Of a stretch of 64,000 nucleotides of DNA, positions 42,477 through 51,431 are shown piece by piece (the stretch's first letter is position 1; every line of letters begins with the position of its first letter). The DNA is taken from assembly GCA_013151645.1 (NCBI GenBank), contig JAADHU010000028.1, positions 205,067 through 269,066 of the forward strand. The letters run 5' to 3'. A model generated the notes under the pieces. The model made no database searches and had not been told where the DNA came from. It saw only the letters and a list, made by a program, of their open reading frames with translations. The DNA is from Gammaproteobacteria bacterium. Its GTDB lineage: Bacteria; Pseudomonadota; Gammaproteobacteria; Steroidobacterales; Woeseiaceae. The position numbers and the translations under genes were made by a program.

Positions 42477-43850
42477 TCAGGGTAGAAGATTCGAAATAAA
42501 GATTGCCATTATTCCCAGCGGTACCACGTACCGCATCAGGAAACGCCACACACGAAAGAGTCTCGTATCCTGCAGGTGCAGCGATTTCATGGTCATGTCT
42601 CTCGACAAGAACCAGCCGATAAATATGGCATACAACATCGCACCGGCGGGCATCAATACGTTGGTAATCGCGAAATCGAGTAAATCAAACGGGGTCATTT
42701 CGCTAAAGCGATGAACGAACCCCAGTGGTCTCGAATCTTCGAACACGTTGAATGACAAGAGCGTCAGAAAGCCGACGAAGAATATCGCGATGCCGGTAAT
42801 GATGGCCATTTTCGGGCGATTGTCGTCGTTACCTTCGACGAATCGACTGACGCAAACCTCAAGCATCGAAAGCGAAGAAGATAATGCGGCAAAGAAAACC
42901 AGTGTGAAAAATATCGTGCCAACAATCGCACCGCCGGGCATGGATCCGAACGCCGTTGAGAGCGTCACAAATATCAGGCCAGGTCCCTGTGCAGGATCGA
43001 GATCGTAGGCGAAGACAATTGGAAAAATCATGAGCCCGGAAAGTAACGCGACCAGTGTATCGCCGACCGCAATAATGATCGATGATTTCACGATATCCAC
43101 ATCATCGGGCAGATACGCCGCATAAGTCAGCAGCGCGCCAATGCCGACGTTTACAGAGAAAAACGCCTGCCCAAACGCTGACAGCGTGACCTCTGGCGTA
43201 ATCTTCGAAAAATCCGGCTGGAAGAGAAAAGACACAGCCTGCGAAAAATCGCCCGCAAACATGCCGTATATCACCAGGCCGACCAGCATGACGAACAATG
43301 CCGGCATCATGATCGTGACCGATTTTTCGATGCCACCCTTGATGCCACGGGCAACGATGGCGACCGTTGCAGTCATAAACAGGGCGTGCCAGCCGATAAG
43401 CACCATCGGCCGATGCAGAAAATCGTCAAATACGTTGCCAACCTCTGTCGGCGTCAGGCCGGTAAACGCGCCACTGGCGGTCTTGATAATATAAGCAATC
43501 GACCAGCCTGCAATAACACTAAAGAAACTCAGGACAAGGAACATCGTGACGATGCCCAGCCAGCCAACATACTTCCAGGCCGGGCTCGCCTTTATTTCCT
43601 CAGCGACTTTCTTGAAAGTATTCGGTGCACTCAATCGGCCGTGACGACCGAGCATCATTTCGCCGATCATCACCGGTGTGGCGATGAGCACGATGGCAAA
43701 CAAATAGACCAGGACGAACGCAGCGCCGCCGTTGCTGCCCAGCATGTACGGAAACTTCCAGATATTGCCCAGACCGACCGCCGCTCCGATCGCCGCGAGC
43801 AGGAATCCTGCGCGCGAGGAAAACTGTTCATGTACGTGCGTGGATTGCAT
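42477..43850 (-). CDS. sodium-dependent transporter of the NSS (SNF) family
   Basis: A 457-residue symporter with 11-12 membrane helices. The first helix has AAIGAAVGLGNIWKFPYMLGSNGG, the sodium- and substrate-binding unwound helix of the LeuT/NSS fold, and the sixth helix region FGQAFFSVNVGIGALLTYAAY is also conserved. Bacterial NSS members import amino acids such as tryptophan, leucine or tyrosine with sodium. The substrate is not evident, but the neighbouring exported aminopeptidase (63 bp downstream on the same strand) would generate free amino acids, so a joint scavenging role is plausible. A tryptophan catabolic operon lies 8 kb away. Confidence 0.92.
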   Translation of the reverse strand: MQSTHVHEQFSSRAGFLLAAIGAAVGLGNIWKFPYMLGSNGGAAFVLVYLFAIVLIATPVMIGEMMLGRHGRLSAPNTFKKVAEEIKASPAWKYVGWLGIVTMFLVLSFFSVIAGWSIAYIIKTASGAFTGLTPTEVGNVFDDFLHRPMVLIGWHALFMTATVAIVARGIKGGIEKSVTIMMPALFVMLVGLVIYGMFAGDFSQAVSFLFQPDFSKITPEVTLSAFGQAFFSVNVGIGALLTYAAYLPDDVDIVKSSIIIAVGDTLVALLSGLMIFPIVFAYDLDPAQGPGLIFVTLSTAFGSMPGGAIVGTIFFTLVFFAALSSSLSMLEVCVSRFVEGNDDNRPKMAIITGIAIFFVGFLTLLSFNVFEDSRPLGFVHRFSEMTPFDLLDFAITNVLMPAGAMLYAIFIGWFLSRDMTMKSLHLQDTRLFRVWRFLMRYVVPLGIMAIFISNLLP

Positions 43851-44018
43851 AGGATTCCTTTTTGACGCCAGACAAAATCGCCAACTTGGCGACGATACGA
43901 TATTCAGCGGTTATTTCAGAATGGCCGTCATCTTACTCGATTCAAGGGAATTGGGGAGGATCGCTTGGAATAAATTCGTATACTGTCCACCGGACATTTC
44001 GGGTAACGAGGAAAATGC

Positions 44019-44708
44019 ATGATTGATCTCTACACAGCAGCGACCCCCAATGGATGGAAAGCTTCGGTGGTTCTTGAAGAAATGGAGTTAGCCTATGAGG
44101 TCAAACAGGTGCGAATTCTGGAGGGTGAGCAACGTAAGCCGGAGTTCCTGGCGATCAATCCCAATGGCCGAATTCCGGCCATCGTCGATCACGATGCCGA
44201 CGACTTCGCCGTTTTCGAGTCCGGCGCCATCCTCTTGTACCTGGCGCGAAAAACGGGTCGCCTCATGCCATCGGATGCCAAGGGCGCCTCGCTTGTGACT
44301 CAGTGGCTCATGTTTCAGATGGCGGGTGTTGGCCCCATGATGGGACAGGCGAACGTCTACTTTCGATACTCCGAAACGAAAATTCAATCTGCCATCGACC
44401 GTTACCAGAATGAGTCGAAACGACTCCTGACGGTGCTGGACACGCGCCTGGCCGACAACGAATATCTTGCCGGGGACTACAGCATCGCCGACATCGCCAA
44501 CTGGTGTTGGGCGCGCACGCATGTTTGGTCTGGCGTTGACATCACGGACCTCACAAATTTGCAACGCTGGCTGGAGACGCTGGCAGCGCGACCGGCCTGT
44601 CAGCGTGGCGTTGTGATTCCTGAGGATGTCAATAAGCTGCTGGCGAATGACAATTCCGAGGAAAAGGAAAAGTTCGTGGCCGGCGCACGCAATATGGTCA
44701 GCGAGTAA
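44019..44708 (+). CDS. glutathione S-transferase, Nu-class-like
   Basis: A 229-residue GST. The thioredoxin-like N-terminal domain begins [21 protein letters not shown]; the Thr-Pro-Asn-Gly segment is the glutathione site of the YfcG/YghU (Nu) class, which act as disulfide-bond reductases. The N-x-x-G-x-(I/V)-P strand turn is [11 protein letters not shown] and the [11 protein letters not shown] segment binds the gamma-glutamyl group. It lies 11 bp upstream of the ABC-ATPase gene and so is probably the first gene of the glycerol-importer operon, an unusual partner. Confidence 0.92.
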   Translation: MIDLYTAATPNGWKASVVLEEMELAYEVKQVRILEGEQRKPEFLAINPNGRIPAIVDHDADDFAVFESGAILLYLARKTGRLMPSDAKGASLVTQWLMFQMAGVGPMMGQANVYFRYSETKIQSAIDRYQNESKRLLTVLDTRLADNEYLAGDYSIADIANWCWARTHVWSGVDITDLTNLQRWLETLAARPACQRGVVIPEDVNKLLANDNSEEKEKFVAGARNMVSE

Positions 44709-44719
44709 CGGCGAAGGTT

Positions 44720-45808
44720 GTGTCTTTACAAATCGAGCAACTGTGCAGCGCGGTCAATGGCATCGTACATTTGCAGGATATTTCGCTACGGTTTGATCCG
44801 AATTCGTTCAACATTCTGCTCGGTCCCGCAAGGGCGGGGAAAACCAGTTTGCTGCGCCAGATTGCAGGTCTCGACCCGCCCGACAGCGGCCGCATGCTAC
44901 TGCACGGTGCGGATATAACCAGGCATGGCGTTCGCAAACGCGATGTCTCGTTTGTTTATCAGGAGTTCGTCAACTACCCCACGCTGAGCGTATTCGAAAA
45001 CATCGCCTCACCAATGCGCGTGCGCTCGGAAGGCCGGCAGACGATTGAGCGCACGGTGCATGAGCTTGCGGAGTTGCTGGGCATTGGTGGTGTACTGGAC
45101 CGTCACCCACCGTCGCTATCCGGCGGGCAGCAGCAACGGGTGGCCATCGCAAGAGCACTTGCCAAAGATGCCGAGGTCATTCTGCTCGATGAGCCATTGG
45201 CCAACCTGGACTACAAATTACGCGAGGCACTGCGCCGTGAACTGCCCCGACTGTTTGCCGGCAAAGGGAAAATCGTCGTCTACGCGGCAACCGACCCCAA
45301 TGAAGCATTTCTGCTTGATGGCAATACCGTCGTAATCGACCAGGGTCGGATTCGGCAGGTAGGTCCGGCCGCATCTGTTTTCAGAGCACCCGACAATCTG
45401 TCAGCCGCGAGCATTTTATCCGAGTTCCCGATCAATCTTCTGGACGCCAACATCAGAAACTCAAGCTGCGTCGTGGGGAACAAGCTCACTTTCCCACTGC
45501 CGACACATATGCGGTCACTGTCAGAGGGCGACTACACACTGGGGTTTCGTGCCGAACAACTGGCTTTTGAAGCACGCACACAGTCCTCGGTTGCGTGCGC
45601 GGCCAAGGTGGCGGTAACCGAGATCACCGGCAACGAAACCATCGTACATCTGGATATGGCCAATCGACCTTGTGTCGCCGTCGTCGAGGGCACAAGTTCT
45701 TTGAGAGCGGGCGAACAAATTACGATGTACCTGGATCCAGGCGGTCTTTTCATGTTCGACAGCAGCGGTCAAACCGTCGCCTCGCCAACCCGTTCGGCGC
45801 AACGCTAG
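44720..45808 (+). CDS. glpS: glycerol-type ABC importer ATP-binding subunit 1
   Basis: A 362-residue ATPase of the UgpC/MalK type. Walker A is GPARAGKT (35-42), with Arg where most ATPases have Gly, as in the GlpS group; the signature LSGGQQQR is at 133-140, Walker B is VILLDEP (153-159), and a regulatory beta-domain follows residue 240. The GTG at 44720 is 11 bp behind the GST gene. The stop overlaps the next start (TAGTG). Paired with a second unequal ATPase, two permeases, a DUF2160 protein and a GlpV-like binding protein, this is the gene set of the glpSTPQ(U)V glycerol importer known from rhizobia. Confidence 0.85.
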   Translation: MSLQIEQLCSAVNGIVHLQDISLRFDPNSFNILLGPARAGKTSLLRQIAGLDPPDSGRMLLHGADITRHGVRKRDVSFVYQEFVNYPTLSVFENIASPMRVRSEGRQTIERTVHELAELLGIGGVLDRHPPSLSGGQQQRVAIARALAKDAEVILLDEPLANLDYKLREALRRELPRLFAGKGKIVVYAATDPNEAFLLDGNTVVIDQGRIRQVGPAASVFRAPDNLSAASILSEFPINLLDANIRNSSCVVGNKLTFPLPTHMRSLSEGDYTLGFRAEQLAFEARTQSSVACAAKVAVTEITGNETIVHLDMANRPCVAVVEGTSSLRAGEQITMYLDPGGLFMFDSSGQTVASPTRSAQR

Positions 45809-46890
45809 TGGCGCAAATCGAAACAACAGGTCTCTCCCACTCCTATCAGCCGCAACCCGGCTATCCGCAGGACTTCGTACTCAAGAAACTCGACCTGAAT
45901 TTACTCGACGGCCACGCATATGCATTGCTTGGACCGTCAGGTTGTGGAAAATCGACACTGCTGCGAATAATCTCCGGCCTGCTCCAGCCTACGCAAGGAC
46001 GCATTCACTTCGACGGAAAGGATGTCACGCATCTGGACGCCCGGCAGCGCCATGTCGCCGAGGTTTTTCAGTTTCCGGTGGTCTACGAGACCATGAGTGT
46101 GTTTGACAACCTTGCCTTCCCGCTCCGTAATCGTGGACTGGACCGGGAAGCGATAGCAGAACGCGTCGCCGATGTTGCCCGGCTACTGGATCTGACAGAA
46201 CAACTTACCCTGAAGTCTGCGGCGTTATCGGCCGGCGCCCGGCAACTTGTTTCCCTGGGCCGCGGCCTGGTTCGAACGGATGTGAACGCCATTCTTTTCG
46301 ACGAACCCCTGACCGTTATCGATCCACAGGAAAAATGGCACTTACGCACGCGATTAAAACAACTGCACCGGCAATTCGCCTTGACCATGGTTTACGTCAC
46401 TCACGACCAGACGGAGGCACTCACGTTCGCCGATACTGTTATGGTCATGCACAACGGTCGCATCCTGCAGTCCGGATCGCCGAGCGAACTGTTCGAGCGG
46501 CCCGAACACACGTTCGTGGGTCGGTTTATCGGTTCTCCCGGCATGAATTTTCTTCGCTGTCAGTTCGATGGCAATGCCGCGATCATCGGCGATCAGTCGA
46601 TACCGTTACAGAAGTCTTACAGCGCGGACATTGACGATCATTCCTGCGAGCTGGGTTTTCGCCCGGAAAGTTGTACGTTTTCCCGTGATGGAAGCGGCAT
46701 TGCCGCACAACTGATCAATGTCGATTGCACAAGCCGGCGTAAAATCGCCTACCTGGACGCAGCAGGTTCCAGCATCTGCGTGTCTCTACCGGCCGACCAG
46801 GATATACCGGCAGACAGTCACCGAATTCGAATCGACCCGCAACGAGCGTTGCTGTATTCGGCGGACCGACTCGTGGAAGAAAGCCGGTGA
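45808..46890 (+). CDS. glpT: glycerol-type ABC importer ATP-binding subunit 2
   Basis: A 360-residue ATPase starting at GTG 45808, which shares a base with the previous stop. Walker A is GPSGCGKST, Walker B is AILFDEPLTVID. The signature motif is weak: LSAGARQLVSLGRGL instead of LSGGQ. In a heterodimer with subunit 1, one ATP site would then be degenerate, a pattern seen in asymmetric ABC pairs. The second half carries a TOBE-like regulatory domain. The GTG of the permease gene overlaps the stop (GTGA). Confidence 0.85.
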   Translation: MAQIETTGLSHSYQPQPGYPQDFVLKKLDLNLLDGHAYALLGPSGCGKSTLLRIISGLLQPTQGRIHFDGKDVTHLDARQRHVAEVFQFPVVYETMSVFDNLAFPLRNRGLDREAIAERVADVARLLDLTEQLTLKSAALSAGARQLVSLGRGLVRTDVNAILFDEPLTVIDPQEKWHLRTRLKQLHRQFALTMVYVTHDQTEALTFADTVMVMHNGRILQSGSPSELFERPEHTFVGRFIGSPGMNFLRCQFDGNAAIIGDQSIPLQKSYSADIDDHSCELGFRPESCTFSRDGSGIAAQLINVDCTSRRKIAYLDAAGSSICVSLPADQDIPADSHRIRIDPQRALLYSADRLVEESR

Positions 46891-47771
46891 GCGTGGCTAA
46901 ACGCAATTACCCGAAAGCGTGGCTGCTGGTATTGCCGGTTGTACTGATGGTGGCATTCAATGCCGTGATTCCGCTGATGACTGTCGTTAATTATTCCGTC
47001 CAGGATACCTTCGGCAACAATCAGTTTTTCTGGGTCGGGCTTGAATGGTTCGAGGAAGTGTTGCGTTCCGGGCGTTTCGGCGATGCCCTGGGACGCCAGT
47101 TGCTTTTCACCACCCTGGTGCTGCTGATCGAGATACCGCTCGGTCTGATGATTGCGCTCGGCCTGCCGAAAAGCGGTTGGCGGGCCTCCTCGTACATGAT
47201 GCTGCTCGCGCTGCCGTTGTTGATTCCATGGAACGTCGTCGGCACCATTTGGCAGATTTTCGGCCGCGTTGATATCGGTCTGGCGGGTTCCGCCATCAAC
47301 GCCGTGGGCATCGACTACAATTACACGCAAGACGCGCTTGATGCCTGGATCACGGTCATCGCCATGGATGTCTGGCACTGGACCTCGCTCGTCGCACTGC
47401 TGTGTTATTCCGGACTCAAGTCCGTACCGGAAGTGTACTACCAGGCGGCCGCGATCGACGGTGCATCCCGCTGGGCAATTTTTCGCTACGTGCAACTACC
47501 ACGATTACGGCAGGTGCTGATCATCGCTTTCCTGCTGAGATTCATGGACAGCTTTATGATCTACACGGAGCCCTTTGTAGTCACCGGCGGAGGCCCTGGG
47601 AACGCAACCACGTTCTTGTCGATCGATCTCGTCAAACTCGCACTCGGTCAATTCGACCTTGGGCAGGCGGCAGCCATGTCACTCATCTATTTCCTGATCG
47701 TTCTTCTCGTGTGCTGGTTGTTCTACACAATCATGTCCGTGGGCGACAGCCAGCCCGATACCCGGCAGTGA
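46887..47771 (+). CDS. glpP: glycerol-type ABC importer permease 1
   Basis: A 294-residue inner-membrane permease of the MalF/UgpA type with six hydrophobic segments. The cytoplasmic EAA-like loop reads EVYYQAAAIDGASRWAIFRY, which docks onto the ATPase. The start is a GTG overlapping the preceding stop, so translation is likely coupled. The following permease begins 7 bp later. Assignment to a glycerol system comes from the operon composition, not from this sequence alone. Confidence 0.88.
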   Translation: MSVAKRNYPKAWLLVLPVVLMVAFNAVIPLMTVVNYSVQDTFGNNQFFWVGLEWFEEVLRSGRFGDALGRQLLFTTLVLLIEIPLGLMIALGLPKSGWRASSYMMLLALPLLIPWNVVGTIWQIFGRVDIGLAGSAINAVGIDYNYTQDALDAWITVIAMDVWHWTSLVALLCYSGLKSVPEVYYQAAAIDGASRWAIFRYVQLPRLRQVLIIAFLLRFMDSFMIYTEPFVVTGGGPGNATTFLSIDLVKLALGQFDLGQAAAMSLIYFLIVLLVCWLFYTIMSVGDSQPDTRQ

Positions 47772-47778
47772 TCGCGAT

Positions 47779-48576
47779 ATGAAATTCAGGAAAATCCTTC
47801 CTCGGGCCCACGTTATTTTTATTCTCCTGCCGGTTTACTGGCTGGTCAATATGTCGTTCAAGAGCAATCAGGAGATCTTGTCGACGCTCAGCCTCTGGCC
47901 GCAGGATTTCACGCTGGAAAATTACGCGACCATTCTCACCGATCCGAGTTGGTACTCCGGTTACATCAATTCGCTGATTTACGTTCTTCTTAATACCGTC
48001 ATTTCGGTAAGCATCGCACTGCCCGCTGCCTATGCTTTTTCCCGCTACCGTTTCCTGGGCGACAAGCACCTGTTTTTCTGGCTGCTATCCAACCGCATGG
48101 CGCCGCCGGCTGTCTTCGCCTTGCCGTTTTTCCAACTCTATTCGTCAATCGGCTTATTCGACACACATCTTGCCGTCGCGCTGGCACACACTCTGTTCAA
48201 CGTGCCGTTGGCCGTCTGGATTCTGGAGGGATTCATGTCTTCCGTGCCCAGGGAAATCGACGAAACGGCACAAATCGACGGCTACTCATTTCCGCGCTTC
48301 TTTACGAAAATATTCGCACCAATGATCGCCTCGGGCATTGGTGTCACCGCTTTCTTTTGCTTCATGTTTTCCTGGGTCGAGTTGCTGCTGGCCAGGACCT
48401 TGACGTCGGTCTCCGCGAAACCTATTTCGGCCATCATGACACGCACGGTCTCCGCCTCCGGACTTGATTGGGGCGTGCTCGCCGCTGCCGGTACCCTGAC
48501 CATCATTCCGGGGATGCTGGTCATTTACTTCGTCCGAAATCATATTGCCCGCGGCTTTGCCATGGGACGGGTGTAG
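47779..48576 (+). CDS. glpQ: glycerol-type ABC importer permease 2
   Basis: A 265-residue permease of the MalG/UgpE type with six membrane segments and an EAA-like loop EIDETAQIDGYSFPRFFTKI. It begins with a short N-terminus (MKFRKILPRAHVIFILLPVYW), typical of the second permease in two-component CUT1 transporters. The next gene follows after 5 bp. It would form the membrane pore with permease 1. Confidence 0.88.
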   Translation: MKFRKILPRAHVIFILLPVYWLVNMSFKSNQEILSTLSLWPQDFTLENYATILTDPSWYSGYINSLIYVLLNTVISVSIALPAAYAFSRYRFLGDKHLFFWLLSNRMAPPAVFALPFFQLYSSIGLFDTHLAVALAHTLFNVPLAVWILEGFMSSVPREIDETAQIDGYSFPRFFTKIFAPMIASGIGVTAFFCFMFSWVELLLARTLTSVSAKPISAIMTRTVSASGLDWGVLAAAGTLTIIPGMLVIYFVRNHIARGFAMGRV

Positions 48577-48581
48577 GCGAC

Positions 48582-48863
48582 GTGATCGACTTGTCATGGA
48601 TGGCCTGGACAGGGCCGACGGCCTTGTTTTTTGCCAGTATTGGTCTGGGTCTGCTGGCAATGACGCTTTGGCAGTTGCTCTCACCCTCGATCGAGCGCGC
48701 AAGCGTTTTCGGCATTCGCACCACTCGCGGTGACCGGTTTTTCGTTTCGCTGCTCGGCAGTGCATTCATCGAGCTCGGCTGGATCGGTTTGCTGGGTGAT
48801 TACTACATCGTCTCGGCGAGCGTGTGCCTGCTGTACACTTGGGTGGTATTCCGCTGGTTCTGA
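48582..48863 (+). CDS. DUF2160 small membrane protein
   Basis: A 93-residue protein with three hydrophobic segments, starting at GTG 48582 (MIDLSWMAWTGPTALFFASIG). The segments LSPSIERASVFGIRTTRGDRFF and FIELGWIGLLGDYYI are those of DUF2160, a family found almost only between the permease and binding-protein genes of glycerol ABC operons. Its role is not known; assembly or stability of the transporter is plausible. A palindromic repeat follows before the binding-protein gene. Confidence 0.85.
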   Translation: MIDLSWMAWTGPTALFFASIGLGLLAMTLWQLLSPSIERASVFGIRTTRGDRFFVSLLGSAFIELGWIGLLGDYYIVSASVCLLYTWVVFRWF

Positions 48864-48905
48864 ATACCCGGGCTTTGACAAATACACCAACCATGGATTC
48901 GTGGT

Positions 48906-48958
48906 GGTCGCGCCTCAGGTGACGCTCCTACAGTAGAAGCGTCACCTGAAGCGCGACC
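48906..48958. repeat. REP-like palindromic repeat, copy B (inside operon)
   Basis: GGTCGCGCCTCAGGTGACGC is mirrored by GCGTCACCTGAAGCGCGACC with only a short loop, making a long stem. It is a related copy of the repeats at 40864, 50742 and 56015, but with GGTGACG in the arm in place of GGAGACG, with compensating changes on both sides. It is in the intergenic space between the DUF2160 gene and the binding-protein gene of the same operon. Confidence 0.85.
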
Positions 48959-48982
48959 CGATGATGGTGACTGGAGATTTTA

Positions 48983-50716
48983 ATGCGACCGATTTATGTT
49001 CTATATGTTGTCTGTATCTTCGGATTCATCACCCTGCCCGTAGCCGCGCAGGAATTGCCGGATGCCGCCGTGAGCTGGGTGGAAAACGAATTTCAACCCT
49101 CGACGCTGACCCGGACCGAGCAACTCGAAGAAATGCACTGGTTCGCCGACGCGGCGAAACCCTATCGCGGTATGAAAATAAACGTCGTTTCCGAAACCAT
49201 CACCACACACGAATACGAGTCGAAGGTGCTGGCAAAAGCGTTCTTCGAAATCACCGGCATTGAAGTGATGCACGATCTCATTGGCGAAGGCGATGTCATC
49301 GAAAAGCTGCAAACGCAGATGCTATCGGGAAGAAACATCTACGACGCGTACATCAACGATTCTGACCTGATCGGTACCCACGTCCGCTACGATCACGTCG
49401 TACCATTGTCCGATTTCATGGCCGGCGACGGTAAATCCGTCACGAATCCACAGCTGGATATCGACGACTTTATAGGCCGGGCGTTTACCACCGGTCCGGA
49501 TGGCAAACTTTATCAGCTGCCGGATCAGCAGTTTGCCAATCTTTACTGGTTTCGCTACGACTGGTTTCAAAGAGACGATCTGAAAACACGCTTCAGGGAT
49601 ATCTATGGCTATGACCTCGGTGTGCCGGTGAACTGGTCGGCCTATGAAGACATTGCCGATTTTTTCACTAATCGCGTCCGCGAGATCGATGGCAAGCGCG
49701 TTTACGGCCACATGGACTACGGCAAGAAAGACCCTTCACTCGGATGGCGCTTTACCGATGCCTGGTTATCGATGGCCGGTACCGGAGACAAAGGGCTGCC
49801 CAATGGCAAACCCGTTGACGAATGGGGTATCCGTGTCGAGGGTTGTCGGCCGGTCGGATCGAGTGTAAGCCGGGGCGGCGCCGTCAATGCACCCGCTGCT
49901 GTTTTTGCACTGACGAAGTACGTCGACTGGTTACGGGACTACGCACCACCGGAAGCCGCCGGCATGACTTTCTCCGAATCGGGTCCCGTACCGGCGCAGG
50001 GAAACATCGCGCAACAGATATTCTGGTATACCGCGTTTACCGCGGACATGACCCGACCCGGCATCGCCGTTATGAACGATGATGGCACACCGAAATGGCG
50101 CATGGCGCCATCCCCGCACGGCCCATACTGGGAAGCCGGAATGAAGCTCGGCTACCAGGATGCCGGTTCGTGGACATTGTTCAAGTCAACGCCACTTGAG
50201 CGTCGCAAAGCGGCCTGGCTGTACGCACAATTCACGGTGTCGAAAACCGTCTCTTTGAAAAAAACGCACGTGGGCCTGACGCCGATTCGGGAGTCCGATA
50301 TTCGCCATGAATCCTTCACGCAACGTGCGCCGGAACTCGGCGGCCTGGTGGAGTTTTATCGTTCACCGGCAAGAGAGCAATGGACCCCGACTGGCACCAA
50401 CGTGCCGGACTACCCGAAACTGGCCCAGCTCTGGTGGCAAAACGTTGCCGATGCGGCCTCCGGCGAGAAAACGCCACAGCAAGCGATGGATGCCCTCGCA
50501 AAGGCTCAGGACCGGGTCATGATGCGACTGGAACGCGCCGGCGTGCAGAAGACCTGTGGTCCGAAGCTGGGCGATGAACGCGATCCGTCCTACTGGCTGG
50601 GTCGCCCCGGCGCGCCGAAACCACGGTTAAACGATGAAAAACCGCCGGGTGAGACGATTGACTACGATGTGCTGATTCGCAGCTGGGCTGTCGCGGATGC
50701 CGTGCCTTCGAGTTGA
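48983..50716 (+). CDS. glpV: glycerol-type ABC importer substrate-binding protein
   Basis: A 577-residue periplasmic binding protein. The signal peptide is at about 1-22 (LYVVCIFGFITLPVAAQE). The body matches GlpV-type proteins with segments YRGMKINVVSETITTHEYE, DLIGEGDVIEKLQTQMLSG, YDAYINDSDLIGTH and QLPDQQFANLYWFRYDWF. At this length it is larger than common sugar-binding proteins, as GlpV is. A hairpin repeat sits between it and the upstream operon and might raise its expression relative to the membrane genes. Glycerol kinase and glycerol-3-phosphate dehydrogenase genes are absent from the window. Confidence 0.88.
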   Translation: MRPIYVLYVVCIFGFITLPVAAQELPDAAVSWVENEFQPSTLTRTEQLEEMHWFADAAKPYRGMKINVVSETITTHEYESKVLAKAFFEITGIEVMHDLIGEGDVIEKLQTQMLSGRNIYDAYINDSDLIGTHVRYDHVVPLSDFMAGDGKSVTNPQLDIDDFIGRAFTTGPDGKLYQLPDQQFANLYWFRYDWFQRDDLKTRFRDIYGYDLGVPVNWSAYEDIADFFTNRVREIDGKRVYGHMDYGKKDPSLGWRFTDAWLSMAGTGDKGLPNGKPVDEWGIRVEGCRPVGSSVSRGGAVNAPAAVFALTKYVDWLRDYAPPEAAGMTFSESGPVPAQGNIAQQIFWYTAFTADMTRPGIAVMNDDGTPKWRMAPSPHGPYWEAGMKLGYQDAGSWTLFKSTPLERRKAAWLYAQFTVSKTVSLKKTHVGLTPIRESDIRHESFTQRAPELGGLVEFYRSPAREQWTPTGTNVPDYPKLAQLWWQNVADAASGEKTPQQAMDALAKAQDRVMMRLERAGVQKTCGPKLGDERDPSYWLGRPGAPKPRLNDEKPPGETIDYDVLIRSWAVADAVPSS

Positions 50717-50741
50717 TCGAGACAAGCGCTAGCGTCAGCTT

Positions 50742-50818
50742 GGGGTCGCGCCTCGGGAGACGCTCCTACAGGAGTGCCAATAGAACAACTGTAGGAGCGT
50801 CTCCCGAGGCGCGACCCC
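50742..50818. repeat. REP-like palindromic repeat, copy C
   Basis: GGGGTCGCGCCTCGGGAGAC is followed by GCTCCTACAG; the mirror is CTGTAGGAGCGTC and TCCCGAGGCGCGACCCC, with a 16-base spacer. The Gs and Cs that differ from copies A and D are changed on both arms, so the pairing is kept. It lies between the convergent glpV-like and MAPEG genes. Confidence 0.88.
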
Positions 50819-50856
50819 GAACTAAACAAAGTCCCCGCTCTCGAACTACCGCAAAA

Positions 50857-51264
50857 TCACATTTTGAAAAACTGCAGAATCCACATAACGGCGATCACGA
50901 CCTGCGCCAGGAAAAACGCGAACCGAACCTGTACTGCGAAGTTGCTGGTTGACGCCAGGTGGATGACCGCTTGCAGGACACGCGCGCCGATAAAGTAGTA
51001 GGCGAGCCCGTCGGTGATTGCGGTCGCATCGATCGCGATAGCGAGCAGCAGCAGCCCGCCAAAAAACGGAAAACTTTCATAGCAGTTTGCATGTGTCCGA
51101 CACAGGCGGACCGCAAATGGCGAGACATCCTGACCGCTCGGATCGAAGCTGTTTGGCGCTTTGACACCTTTCAATGTCAGGCCGACCCGCAATATACCCA
51201 GCGTGCCAAGCAACGCCAATGTCAAACTGATGAAACCCAATAGGGCGGTAGTGGTTGGACTCAT
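50857..51264 (-). CDS. MAPEG family membrane protein
   Basis: A 135-residue protein with four hydrophobic segments, which fits the MAPEG family (membrane-associated proteins in eicosanoid and glutathione metabolism). Conserved features are the central HANCYESFPFFGGLLLLAIAI segment, with the Asn and Glu of the N-x-x-E-x-F-P pattern, and GARVLQAVIHLASTS in the third helix. Family members often bind glutathione; bacterial functions are mostly untested. It converges with the glycerol importer operon across a palindromic repeat. Confidence 0.87.
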   Translation of the reverse strand: MSPTTTALLGFISLTLALLGTLGILRVGLTLKGVKAPNSFDPSGQDVSPFAVRLCRTHANCYESFPFFGGLLLLAIAIDATAITDGLAYYFIGARVLQAVIHLASTSNFAVQVRFAFFLAQVVIAVMWILQFFKM

Positions 51265-51431
51265 AGTCTATTTCCCCTGATAAAGAATTCGCGCCAAGTC
51301 GGCGGATTTAACACCGGCCGGAGCGTATCCGCAAGTCACCGTCCCGAAGCAACGCTCGGAATGCCCCTTTGACTTATATATAGTGTGCCTTTCGACGGTC
51401 CGGATACCGTCGCGCAAGTCGGAGTCATTGA

